This document shows, piece after piece, positions 1 through 7,839 of a stretch of 64,000 nucleotides of DNA. The number at the start of each line of letters is the position of its first letter. Positions within the stretch are counted from its first letter, which is position 1. Source of the DNA: Polaribacter atrinae (GTDB lineage: Bacteria; Bacteroidota; Bacteroidia; Flavobacteriales; Flavobacteriaceae); assembly GCF_038023995.1 (NCBI RefSeq), contig NZ_CP150660.1:2912501-2976500 (forward strand), in the 5' to 3' direction. The notes under the pieces are model-generated. The model saw nothing but the letters and a program-made list of their open reading frames with translations, searched no databases and was not told the origin of the DNA. Made by a program: the position numbers and the translations under genes.

Positions 1-188
1 AGCTTGGTTTCGAATTTTATTGGGAAGGTTTAAGGAGAACAAATCAAATCCGTTTTAGTCATTATGAAGATTCGTGGACAGAAAAAACAGATACAGATGT
101 AAATAATAGGTTATTTCCTATTCCGCAAGTAGCTATAGATGGAGCTTCTAACACGCCAGGGTATTTAGAACAAAATAAAGGATATTAG
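1..188 (+). CDS. RagB/SusD family outer-membrane lipoprotein, C-terminal end only
   Basis: The window opens inside a plus-strand reading frame (first full codon at base 3) that stops with TAG at 186-188, leaving 61 residues. The residues FEFYWEGLRRTNQIRF followed by RLFPIPQ and a final NPGYxQN-like end (TPGYLEQNKGY) are typical of the extreme C-terminus of SusD/RagB proteins, which are surface lipoproteins that pair with a TonB-dependent SusC porin to capture glycans or other large substrates. The SusC partner would lie upstream, outside the window. The phosphatase genes that follow suggest, as inference only, that the substrate may be phosphorylated. Confidence 0.85.
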   Translation, partial: LGFEFYWEGLRRTNQIRFSHYEDSWTEKTDTDVNNRLFPIPQVAIDGASNTPGYLEQNKGY

Positions 189-209
189 TTGTTTATTGTT
201 TTATTTTAA

Positions 210-242
210 GGGAGCTCTTCTAGAAAAATAGCTCCCTTTTTC
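210..242 (+). terminator. Rho-independent terminator after the susD-like gene
   Basis: GGGAGCT at 210-216 pairs with AGCTCCC at 230-236 around a 13-base loop and is followed by TTTTTC. It separates the SusD-like gene from the phosphatase genes, so read-through or a separate promoter is needed for the latter. Confidence 0.85.
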
Positions 243-285
243 TATTTTAATATTAATAAAAATATACTTTCAAATTTTTTGAAAA

Positions 286-1389
286 ATGAAGAAAATTATA
301 ATACTGAGTTTAATTTCTATGTTTTACATAGGATGTGAAAAAAAATCAGAAAAAAGAAACCAAGAAGAACCGTTAAATATCATTTTTATGATTGGTGACG
401 GTATGGGACTTGCCCAAATTTCTACTGCTTTTTATTTTGGAAAAGAAACGCCTAATTTTGAGCAATTTAAAAATATTGGTTTTATAAAAACACCAAGTAC
501 AAGTCATACAATTACAGATTCTGCAGCAGGTGCTACTGCTTTTTCAACAGGAGAAAAAACATATAAAAGAGCCATTGGTATGTCTAAAGATAGTTTGCCT
601 TTGCCTACAATTTTAGAAACTTTACAAAAAAAAGATTATCAGACTGGTTTTGTAACTTTAACACCAGTTACACATGCAACTCCTGCTTCTTTTTATGCAC
701 ATGTAAAAGATAGAGACTTACATGAAGACATCGCTTTAGATTTAGTAAAATCTAATGTAGATTTTTTTGTTGGTGGAGGTTTAAAATACTTAAAACGTAG
801 AACTGATAAAAAAGATTTATATACAGCGTTAATTGCAAAAAACTACAAATTAGATTCTGTGAGTTTATCAAAGTTTGATGTAAACAAAAAGAACGGATAT
901 TTACTAGCCGAAGAAGGTTTGCCTTCTAAAACAGAGGGTAGAAAAAGTTTTTTACAAGATGCAACTCAATTAGGTTTAGATTATTTTACTAAGAAAGGAA
1001 AACCATTCTTTTTTATGATAGAAGGTTCTTATATAGATTGGGGAGGGCATGCAATGGATGCAGAGTTATTAAAACAAGAAGTCTTAGATTTTGACAAAAC
1101 AATTGGTGTGGTTTTAAGATACATAAAAAAACATCCAAATACACTTTTAGTGGTTACTGCAGATCATGAAACAGGAGGTGTTAGTATTGGTAAATCTTAT
1201 ATGATAGATGAAGAAACCGGAGAAAAATCTGAAGAAGTAGATAATGTTTCTATTAATTTTAACAACGATCAACATAGTGGAACTTTAATTCCTGTTTTTG
1301 CAAAAGGGAAAGGTTCAGAAAACTTTCAAGGTATTTATGAAAATAATGAAATTTACCATAAAATGTTTAAAGCAATCAATAATAAATAA
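286..1389 (+). CDS. Alkaline phosphatase lipoprotein
   Basis: 367 residues. The N-terminus is a short hydrophobic segment ending in a lipobox-like YIGC (Cys17), so the protein is probably a lipoprotein. The alkaline phosphatase superfamily motifs are present in order: IGDG with metal-binding Asp38, TDSAAGATA with nucleophile Ser79, ATPASFYAH, EGSYIDWGGHA (Glu/Asp/His metal ligands), TADHETGG, and a final QHSG histidine. The expected activity is release of inorganic phosphate from phosphomonoesters outside the cytoplasm. It lies 6 bp before a second, larger phosphatase and is surely cotranscribed with it. No Pho-box-like direct repeat was recognised upstream. Substrate unknown. Confidence 0.9.
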   Translation: MKKIIILSLISMFYIGCEKKSEKRNQEEPLNIIFMIGDGMGLAQISTAFYFGKETPNFEQFKNIGFIKTPSTSHTITDSAAGATAFSTGEKTYKRAIGMSKDSLPLPTILETLQKKDYQTGFVTLTPVTHATPASFYAHVKDRDLHEDIALDLVKSNVDFFVGGGLKYLKRRTDKKDLYTALIAKNYKLDSVSLSKFDVNKKNGYLLAEEGLPSKTEGRKSFLQDATQLGLDYFTKKGKPFFFMIEGSYIDWGGHAMDAELLKQEVLDFDKTIGVVLRYIKKHPNTLLVVTADHETGGVSIGKSYMIDEETGEKSEEVDNVSINFNNDQHSGTLIPVFAKGKGSENFQGIYENNEIYHKMFKAINNK

Positions 1390-1395
1390 CTTAAA

Positions 1396-3192
1396 ATGAA
1401 ATTAAATATAAAAACGTTATTACTTGTAATTGCAGTCTTTTTGGGAGTAAAAAATAAAAGTATTGCTCAAAATAATGCAATTATTCATTCTCACAACGAT
1501 TACAATCAATCAGTACCTTTTTGGAATGCTTTTGCAAACGGAGCAACTTCTTTTGAAGCTGACATTTTTCTAAAAGACAACGATTTGTTTGTTGCTCATA
1601 ATTATGAAGATATTTCCCCATCAAAAACATTAGAAGCTTTATATCTAAAGCCATTAGAAACTGTTTTTAATATGGAGTACAAAAAGGAAGCACAATTAAT
1701 CCTTTTGATTGATATTAAATCTGATGCTATTAAAACCTTAGAAAAACTTATAGAAGTTCTAAAAAAACATACTTCTATAATTAACAATAAGCAGATTAAA
1801 ATTGTTGTTTCTGGAAACAGACCAAAAGCTAAAGATTATGTCAACTATCCTGATTTTATCTTTTTTGATTATCAAGAATTAGAAACTTCGGTTTCATCAG
1901 AAATTTGGAAAAAAATTGCTATGGTTAGTTTAGATTTTAAACAATTTTCTGAATGGAATGGAAAAGGAAGGTTAACACATGGTGATGAAAATCGAATTGT
2001 AGAGGTTTTAGAAAAAGCAAATAAAACGAATAAGCCTTTTCGTTTTTGGGGAAGTCCAGATTCTAAAAGAGCATGGAGAACTTTATCTGAAATGGGAGTT
2101 TCAATCATAAATACAGATCATCCCTTTAAATGTGTTAATTATTTTAAATCTTTACCAAGCAGATTGGTAACTTCAACTACTTTTTCTGAAGTTTACAAGC
2201 CAAGTTTTAACAACGATCAAAAAGACTTACCTGTTAAAAACATTATTTTATTAATTGGAGATGGAAATGGTTTGGCTCAAATTTCATCAACAGCACTTGC
2301 AAATAATGGCGAATTAACTTTAACTCAATTAAAAAGTATTGGTTTTATAAAAACACAAGCTGCAGACGATTTTACAACAGATTCTGCTGCTGCAGGTACT
2401 GCTTTAGCAACCGGAGTTAAAACAAATAACAGAGCAATTGGTACAGGAGTAAATGGAGAGCCTTTAAAAAATATTACAGAAATTTTAAGCGAACAGGGTT
2501 TTTCTACAGCATGTATTACTACAGATAATATTTTAGGAGCAACACCTGCTTCATTTTACGCACATGCAAAAGATAGGTCTGATGATTCTACAATTTCTAA
2601 AGATTTAATCAATAGTAGACTGAATCTTTTTATTGGAGGTGGAGCTTCTGCTTTTAAAAAGACAAACCTTACTGATAACTTTAAAATAGTTTCATCTTTT
2701 AATGATTTAAAAAATACTACGGATGACAAAGTAGGTTTTTTTATGTCTAAACACGGTATGAAATGGATTACAGAAGGAAGAGGTAGTGTTTTAGCTGATG
2801 CAACTAAAACGGGGCTTAATTTTTTAAGGAAAAAACAAAAACCTTTCTTTTTGATGATTGAAGCTGCAAAGATAGATCACGCAGGTCATTCTAACGATAC
2901 AGCAGGAATTTTAGCGGAATCGATAGATTTTGATAAAGCAATTACAGAAGCTTTAATATTTGCAGATAACAACCCAGAAACTTTGGTTATTATAACTGCA
3001 GACCACGAAACATCTGGTTTTAGTATTTCGCGAGGAGATATAAAAACACACCAAATTGAAGGTTATTTTGCTTCTTATGATCACACAGCAATTATGGTAC
3101 CTATTTTTGCTTACGGGGCAAAATCGAACGAGTTTCAAGGAGTTTATGAAAATAACGAAGTGTTTTCTAAAATTCTTAAAGTTTTAAAATAG
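1396..3192 (+). CDS. Two-domain enzyme: PI-PLC/GDPD-like phosphodiesterase domain fused to alkaline phosphatase
   Basis: 598 residues with a signal peptide (cleavage near SIAQ, residues 22-25). Residues about 28-250 resemble the bacterial PI-PLC/glycerophosphodiester phosphodiesterase-like superfamily: IIHSHNDY (His31), FEADIFL (Glu55, Asp57), FVAHNY (His68), LLIDIKSD and NTDHP. Residues about 281-598 are a complete alkaline phosphatase: LIGDGNG, TTDSAAAGTA (nucleophile Ser330), ATPASFYAH, EAAKIDHAGH, TADHETSG and the YDHTA histidine. The likely combined action is cleavage of a phosphodiester followed by removal of phosphate from the product, in the periplasm or outside. The C-terminal half is clearly paralogous to the preceding gene. 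The first-domain assignment is by motif pattern only. Confidence 0.82.
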   Translation: MKLNIKTLLLVIAVFLGVKNKSIAQNNAIIHSHNDYNQSVPFWNAFANGATSFEADIFLKDNDLFVAHNYEDISPSKTLEALYLKPLETVFNMEYKKEAQLILLIDIKSDAIKTLEKLIEVLKKHTSIINNKQIKIVVSGNRPKAKDYVNYPDFIFFDYQELETSVSSEIWKKIAMVSLDFKQFSEWNGKGRLTHGDENRIVEVLEKANKTNKPFRFWGSPDSKRAWRTLSEMGVSIINTDHPFKCVNYFKSLPSRLVTSTTFSEVYKPSFNNDQKDLPVKNIILLIGDGNGLAQISSTALANNGELTLTQLKSIGFIKTQAADDFTTDSAAAGTALATGVKTNNRAIGTGVNGEPLKNITEILSEQGFSTACITTDNILGATPASFYAHAKDRSDDSTISKDLINSRLNLFIGGGASAFKKTNLTDNFKIVSSFNDLKNTTDDKVGFFMSKHGMKWITEGRGSVLADATKTGLNFLRKKQKPFFLMIEAAKIDHAGHSNDTAGILAESIDFDKAITEALIFADNNPETLVIITADHETSGFSISRGDIKTHQIEGYFASYDHTAIMVPIFAYGAKSNEFQGVYENNEVFSKILKVLK

Positions 3193-3272
3193 ATAAAATT
3201 AATAGCAAATATTTTGGATAAGCTGCTTAGTAGTAATCTTTATGCAAAATAGATTGTCACATAATTATGTAT

Positions 3273-3307
3273 AGCTATAGGTGTATTAAATACATCTATA
3301 GCTTTAT
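3273..3307 (+). terminator. Hairpin after the phosphatase operon
   Basis: A 14-bp inverted repeat (AGCTATAGGTGTAT / ATACATCTATAGCT, one G-T pair) with a 3-base loop is followed by TTTATAA. The T-run is weak. In the rest of the 387-bp stretch between 3193 and 3579 I see only AT-rich sequence and the opposing terminator at 3511-3553. Confidence 0.6.
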
Positions 3308-3510
3308 AAATGCTCCATTTTTTTCTTCCAAAGAATCCTTTTTTTATTTTCTAAATTACTTGCTTTATGTGTATAATTTATCTTTTCTGCCAGATTTAAA
3401 GGTTACATGAGGTTTGTCAGTCATTATTTTATGAAGATTATGAGAGTTTATTCATGATATTTCTTCGTGCGATATAATGACAGTTTATAAATAATGGGTT
3501 TTGTAACATA

Positions 3511-3553
3511 TTAAAATTAAAAAATCACCTAAAAATTGCTTTTTAGATGATTT
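3511..3553 (-). terminator. Terminator of the galactose operon
   Basis: Read on the minus strand, AAATCATCTAAAA pairs with TTTTAGGTGATTTT (one G-T pair) and is followed by a run of T residues. It lies 27 bases after the galT stop codon. Confidence 0.75.
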
Positions 3554-3579
3554 CCTTTATTTCTATAAGTCTATAATTC

Positions 3580-4602
3580 CTACAAACAATCTTTTATCAT
3601 TTTTACCGCTTGTTCTGCAGTTATATCTCTTTGTGGAGTTCCAAACATTTCGTAACCAACCATAAATTTCTTTACAGATGCACTTCTTAATAAAGGCGGA
3701 TAAAAACTCATGTGGAAATGCCAATGCTTGTTTTCGTTACCATCTGTTGGTGCTTGATGAATACCGCTAGAATATGGGAAAGAAGTGTTAAAAATCTTAT
3801 CGTATGCTTTGGTTAATACAGAAATTGCTTCTCCGTATTGTAACGTTTCTGCTTCCGTCATTTCTAAGATATTAGCCAAAGGTCTTTTAGGAACAATCAT
3901 TGCTTCGAAAGGCCAAATTGCCCAAAAAGGAACTAATACTACAAAACCATCATTTTCAAAAATAATACGTTCTTGCTTTTCTAATTCTTGTGCTAAATAA
4001 TCTCCCAATAAACTACTATTGTTGTTATTAAAGTAGTTTAATTGTTGTGTGTTTTTTTTATCAACTTCGTTTGGTAAAGAAGATTGACTCCAAATTTGTC
4101 CGTGAGGATGTGGATTACTACAACCCATTACAGCACCTTTGTTTTCGAATATTTGAACGTAGTTGATGTTTGGATTTTCAGACAATTCTTTAAATTCTCT
4201 TTGCCATGCAAAAACAACTTTCTGAATTTCTGTAGCCGACATGTCTGCCAAACTTTTTGAGTGATCTGGACTAAAACAAATTACCTTACAAATACCCGTT
4301 TCACTCTGTGCTTTTAAAAGTCCGTCGTTTACATTAAATGTTGGCGAATCATTTTGTAAAGCAGCAAAATCATTTGTAAAAACAAACACATCTTTATATT
4401 CTGGGTTTACTTCTCCGTTAATTCTTGTGTTTCCAGCACATAAATAACAAGATTCATCATGCGTTGGTCTTTTTTCGTTATTAACCTCTTCATTTTGTCC
4501 TTGCCAAGGTCTTTTAGCTCTATGAGGTGAAACTAACACCCATTCTCCTGTAAGAATATTAAATCGCTTGTGCGAATAATCTTGTAAATTTGTATTGCTC
4601 AT
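3580..4602 (-). CDS. galT: Galactose-1-phosphate uridylyltransferase
   Basis: 340 residues, the usual GalT length. The active-site motif HPHGQIW is at 165-171, with the nucleophilic His167. Cys52 and Cys55 (CYLC) and downstream histidines (HWHFH) match the metal sites of the family. The enzyme exchanges UMP between UDP-glucose and galactose-1-phosphate in the Leloir pathway. The start codon is 15 bp after the galK stop; it is the last gene of a minus-strand operon of regulator, epimerase, galK and galT, ended by a terminator. Confidence 0.97.
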   Translation of the reverse strand: MSNTNLQDYSHKRFNILTGEWVLVSPHRAKRPWQGQNEEVNNEKRPTHDESCYLCAGNTRINGEVNPEYKDVFVFTNDFAALQNDSPTFNVNDGLLKAQSETGICKVICFSPDHSKSLADMSATEIQKVVFAWQREFKELSENPNINYVQIFENKGAVMGCSNPHPHGQIWSQSSLPNEVDKKNTQQLNYFNNNNSSLLGDYLAQELEKQERIIFENDGFVVLVPFWAIWPFEAMIVPKRPLANILEMTEAETLQYGEAISVLTKAYDKIFNTSFPYSSGIHQAPTDGNENKHWHFHMSFYPPLLRSASVKKFMVGYEMFGTPQRDITAEQAVKMIKDCL

Positions 4603-4617
4603 TTTCTTGTGTTGTAA

Positions 4618-5769
4618 TTATTGTTTTACGATATGTGTACCTTCAGAAAGTTCAATAAAATATACTGAACATTCATTGTTAAATTCATTTTTATAGGCTT
4701 TAGAAGCCGTTTCTGCAAAAGCTTTTGCTTCGCTTTTATCAATTAAATTAATAGTGCAACCACCAAAACCTCCACCCATCATTCTTGCGCCAAGAACGTG
4801 TTTGTTTTTCTTAGCTTGTGCTACTAAAAAGTCTAATTCATCACAACTTACTTTGTATTGGTTAGACAAACCTTCGTGAGATTGGTAAATTAAAGCTCCT
4901 AATAATTCTAAATCATTATCTTCAATAGCTTTTGCTGCTTTTATAGTTCTGTTATTTTCTTGAATAACAAACAATGCTTTTTGATAATTAGAAGGCGTAA
5001 CTTTATCTACAATCGTTTCTAAATCTGCTTCTGTAGCATCTCTTAAAGCTTTTATGTTTAATAATTCAGATACGCTTTCACATGCGGAACGTCTGTCATT
5101 ATAAGCACTGTCTGATAAACTATGTTTAACATTGGTGTTTATCAACATTAATTGATGATTTTCGAAATCTATTTTATAAGGATTCGATGCTACCGTTCTG
5201 CAATCTAAATGCAGTGCGTGGTCTTTAATACCAAACATACTTGCATATTGATCCATAATTCCGCAGTTTACACCTACATAATTATGTTCTGCTTTTTGCG
5301 ATATTAAAATCATTTCGTGTTTGGTTAAACCTAAATCAAACAATTCATTTAAACCAAAAACAACACTATTTTCTAAAGCTGCAGAAGAAGACATACCTGC
5401 TCCACCAGGAATATTTCCTTTAAAAATGATATTAAAATCGTCAATAACTTTATTCTTATTCTGAATTTCGGCAACAACACCAAAAACATAGTTTTCCCAA
5501 CTTCCTTCTTTAGAAGGTTTAATTTTATCTAATTCAAATTTTATGGTACTGTCTAAATCTAAGGCGATGGCTGTAGAGTTACCAGATTCACTTTTTTGAA
5601 TAGCGGCTGCAATACCTTTATTTACTGCTGCAGGAAAAACAAAACCATCATTATAATCTGTATGTTCTCCAATAATATTGATTCTTCCTGGAGAAAAAAT
5701 TAATAGTGGTTCCGTTTTAAATTCTTTGATGAATGTTTCTTTAACATCCTTAATTAGTGTTGCACTCAT
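4618..5769 (-). CDS. galK: Galactokinase
   Basis: 383 residues, normal for the family. The galactokinase signature GRINIIGEHTDYN is at 28-40, the GHMP ATP-binding loop GGAGMSSSAALE lies near 125, and the C-terminal GHMP motif GARMMGGGFGG near 335. It phosphorylates galactose at C1 using ATP in the cytoplasm and feeds galT immediately downstream. It starts 11 bp after the epimerase gene. Confidence 0.97.
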   Translation of the reverse strand: MSATLIKDVKETFIKEFKTEPLLIFSPGRINIIGEHTDYNDGFVFPAAVNKGIAAAIQKSESGNSTAIALDLDSTIKFELDKIKPSKEGSWENYVFGVVAEIQNKNKVIDDFNIIFKGNIPGGAGMSSSAALENSVVFGLNELFDLGLTKHEMILISQKAEHNYVGVNCGIMDQYASMFGIKDHALHLDCRTVASNPYKIDFENHQLMLINTNVKHSLSDSAYNDRRSACESVSELLNIKALRDATEADLETIVDKVTPSNYQKALFVIQENNRTIKAAKAIEDNDLELLGALIYQSHEGLSNQYKVSCDELDFLVAQAKKNKHVLGARMMGGGFGGCTINLIDKSEAKAFAETASKAYKNEFNNECSVYFIELSEGTHIVKQ

Positions 5770-5780
5770 AATTTGCTTCG

Positions 5781-6671
5781 TTAATTGTTAATTATGTTTA
5801 TTTTCCAAACAATGGAATATTTGTCATTAGGGTCTAATGTTTGTAATCCTATTTTATTATTAAAGCTATTAGAAACACCTGTTGTAGGTTCTATTGCAAT
5901 AGTGTTTAATCTTGGAGGAGTATAAGCTTGTAAGAAATTATCTTTAACGGATGATTGAAAGTTTAATTGATATTTAGGTGTTTTAAACTGAACTTTGTCT
6001 GAGTTTAATCCCCAACAATCATCTAATTGTTTTTTCTCGATATCTAAATTTATGATAGAATTTACGGTTTCTGATCCTGTGGTAATATTTCGATCACCAA
6101 TTATTAATTTTTGATCACAATCAAAATTCAGAGAACTTTCTGCTAAATTATCACTGATAAAATAAGGGTGCCACCCTAAAGTAAACGGAAAAGTTTTAGC
6201 GTCGGTATTTCTTACAGTAACAGATAAATCTAGCCCATCATTTGTAAAAATATACGTAACTTGAATAGAATATGTATACGGAAAACCATCATTTCGTAGA
6301 TTTTCATTATACTCTAAAGTTATTTTAGCATTAGTTGCAGATGCTTCTTTATCAATTACTTTAAACGTTTTATTATACACAAAACCATGTAATGCATTTT
6401 GCTCTTCTTTCTGATTTTTTTCTAATTGAAAATCTTCATTATTAAAAGAATATTTTCCATCTTTAATTCTATTAGCAAACGGAAATAAAATTGATGAAGC
6501 ATACGTAGAATCGTAGGTTAATGGATGCAAGTCTTGAATGATGGCATTTCCGCCCAAAGTTAATTCTTGCAAACTAGCTCCTTCGTTTAGGTAAATTTTA
6601 CCAAAAACTGTGTTTTCAGTATTTTTTACTTCTAAAATATTTGTTTCTGTGTTATGGTTTATAGTATACAA
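5781..6671 (-). CDS. galM: Aldose 1-epimerase (galactose mutarotase)
   Basis: 296 residues of the beta-sandwich mutarotase fold. Visible family elements are FPFANRIKDGKY, an LHGFVYNKTF segment with the first catalytic-type His, FTLGWHPYF with the second His, and IAIEPTTGVSNSFN with the likely catalytic Glu near 260. It interconverts alpha and beta galactose so that galactokinase can act. It is the middle gene of the galactose operon, 7 bp after the regulator. It could act on another aldose; the context argues for galactose. Confidence 0.9.
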   Translation of the reverse strand: MYTINHNTETNILEVKNTENTVFGKIYLNEGASLQELTLGGNAIIQDLHPLTYDSTYASSILFPFANRIKDGKYSFNNEDFQLEKNQKEEQNALHGFVYNKTFKVIDKEASATNAKITLEYNENLRNDGFPYTYSIQVTYIFTNDGLDLSVTVRNTDAKTFPFTLGWHPYFISDNLAESSLNFDCDQKLIIGDRNITTGSETVNSIINLDIEKKQLDDCWGLNSDKVQFKTPKYQLNFQSSVKDNFLQAYTPPRLNTIAIEPTTGVSNSFNNKIGLQTLDPNDKYSIVWKINIINN

Positions 6672-6678
6672 TGTGCTG

Positions 6679-7671
6679 TTATATTGAGTTTCTAATAATT
6701 AATTTATTCAGATTTTCTATCTTATCTTGTTCTTTGTTTAATATCATTTTAGCCAACCTTTTTCCCATTTCGTTAAAATCTGTAGTAATGGTTGTAATGC
6801 CTCCTTCTACTATTTCTTTAAGTAAAGTATCATTATAAGAGATGACTCCAATATCATTAACTAAAGTCATATTCTGACTTTTCATTTTCTTGATAATTCT
6901 CAATAAGCTAATATCATCGAGCAATATGTAAAGTTCTCCTTTTATTAAAGGTTCTTCTTTTACGGCACTTAAAACTTCAAAAGAAATGAAGTTTTTCTCA
7001 CAAAATTGTATAAACCCTTTAAGTATTCCTTTAGGCTGTTTTTGCTCAGAAAAGATAAGATTAATTTTATTATATTTTGAAATCAATGGTAAAGCCTTAT
7101 GTAGGTTTTCATAGATTGCTTTTTCAAAATTTTGATAAATTGATGGGTATTCGATTAAGTCTTCGGGAACCTGATCTAAAATATAGACTTTATCATTCGG
7201 TAATAATTGAATGCTTTTATTTGTGTTTTCTAAATTGGCCGGCATTATTACATAATAGTTATAACTACCTGCATTGTCTTTTATTAATTTTTGAAAAATA
7301 GACTCGTTAAAATGATGAAAGAAAATATCTACTTGAATCGTATCTTCTAGATTTTCCAAAAAAGAATTATATAAATCTTCTTTAAACGAATTTAATTCAT
7401 CAAAAAGTAAAAATATTTTTTGATGCACATTAATGTCTTCGCTTAAAACATAATATCCTTTCCCTACAATAGATTCTATAATACCTCTGTTTTTTAATTC
7501 ATTAAAAGCCATTAAAACAGTGTCTCTAGAAAGCTTGTTGTTGTTTTTAATAGTATTAATAGAAGGCAGTTGATCTCCTTTTTTTAATAAACCATTTTCT
7601 ATAGCATTTTCTATAGCACTAATGATTTGCTTATATTTAGGAATCCCTATTTTTTTTTTAATTTCTATCAT
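6679..7671 (-). CDS. GntR-type regulator with a sugar-binding-protein-like sensor domain
   Basis: 330 residues. Residues 1-75 form a GntR winged helix: IPKYKQIISAIENAIENG, GDQLPSINTIKNNNKLSRDT and GKGYYVL. The remainder resembles the periplasmic-binding-protein/LacI-type ligand-binding fold seen in AraR-like regulators, ending with GVISYNDTLLKEIVEGGITTIT. It is the first gene of the galactose operon and divergent from the symporter, so it probably controls both and its own synthesis in response to galactose or a derivative. The ligand is inferred from context. Confidence 0.9.
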   Translation of the reverse strand: MIEIKKKIGIPKYKQIISAIENAIENGLLKKGDQLPSINTIKNNNKLSRDTVLMAFNELKNRGIIESIVGKGYYVLSEDINVHQKIFLLFDELNSFKEDLYNSFLENLEDTIQVDIFFHHFNESIFQKLIKDNAGSYNYYVIMPANLENTNKSIQLLPNDKVYILDQVPEDLIEYPSIYQNFEKAIYENLHKALPLISKYNKINLIFSEQKQPKGILKGFIQFCEKNFISFEVLSAVKEEPLIKGELYILLDDISLLRIIKKMKSQNMTLVNDIGVISYNDTLLKEIVEGGITTITTDFNEMGKRLAKMILNKEQDKIENLNKLIIRNSI

Positions 7672-7680
7672 AATTGATTA

Positions 7681-7688
7681 CAAATATA
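7681..7688 (-). promoter_or_regulatory. Probable -7 element of the galactose operon promoter
   Basis: On the minus strand TATATTTG matches the Bacteroidota -7 consensus TAnnTTTG, 10 bases before the regulator start codon. No TTTG at the expected -33 spacing was found, which would suit a regulated promoter. The 168-bp divergent region should also hold the GntR operator, which I could not define. Confidence 0.45.
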
Positions 7689-7793
7689 TAATTTTTTCAA
7701 CAAAAAAACCTACCTGACCCTACTAGTTGATAAAAATGTACTCAGAGGCACATTTCTTTGGGCTTACAGATACATTTTCTTAAATTATATACA

Positions 7794-7801
7794 TATATTT
7801 G
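7794..7801 (+). promoter_or_regulatory. Probable -7 element of the sglT promoter
   Basis: TATATTTG fits TAnnTTTG and lies 38 bases before the symporter start codon. No good -33 TTTG is seen at 17-23 bp, as for the divergent promoter. Confidence 0.5.
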
Positions 7802-7839
7802 ACTTGTATAAATAATTAACTAAAACAAAAATAATAATT

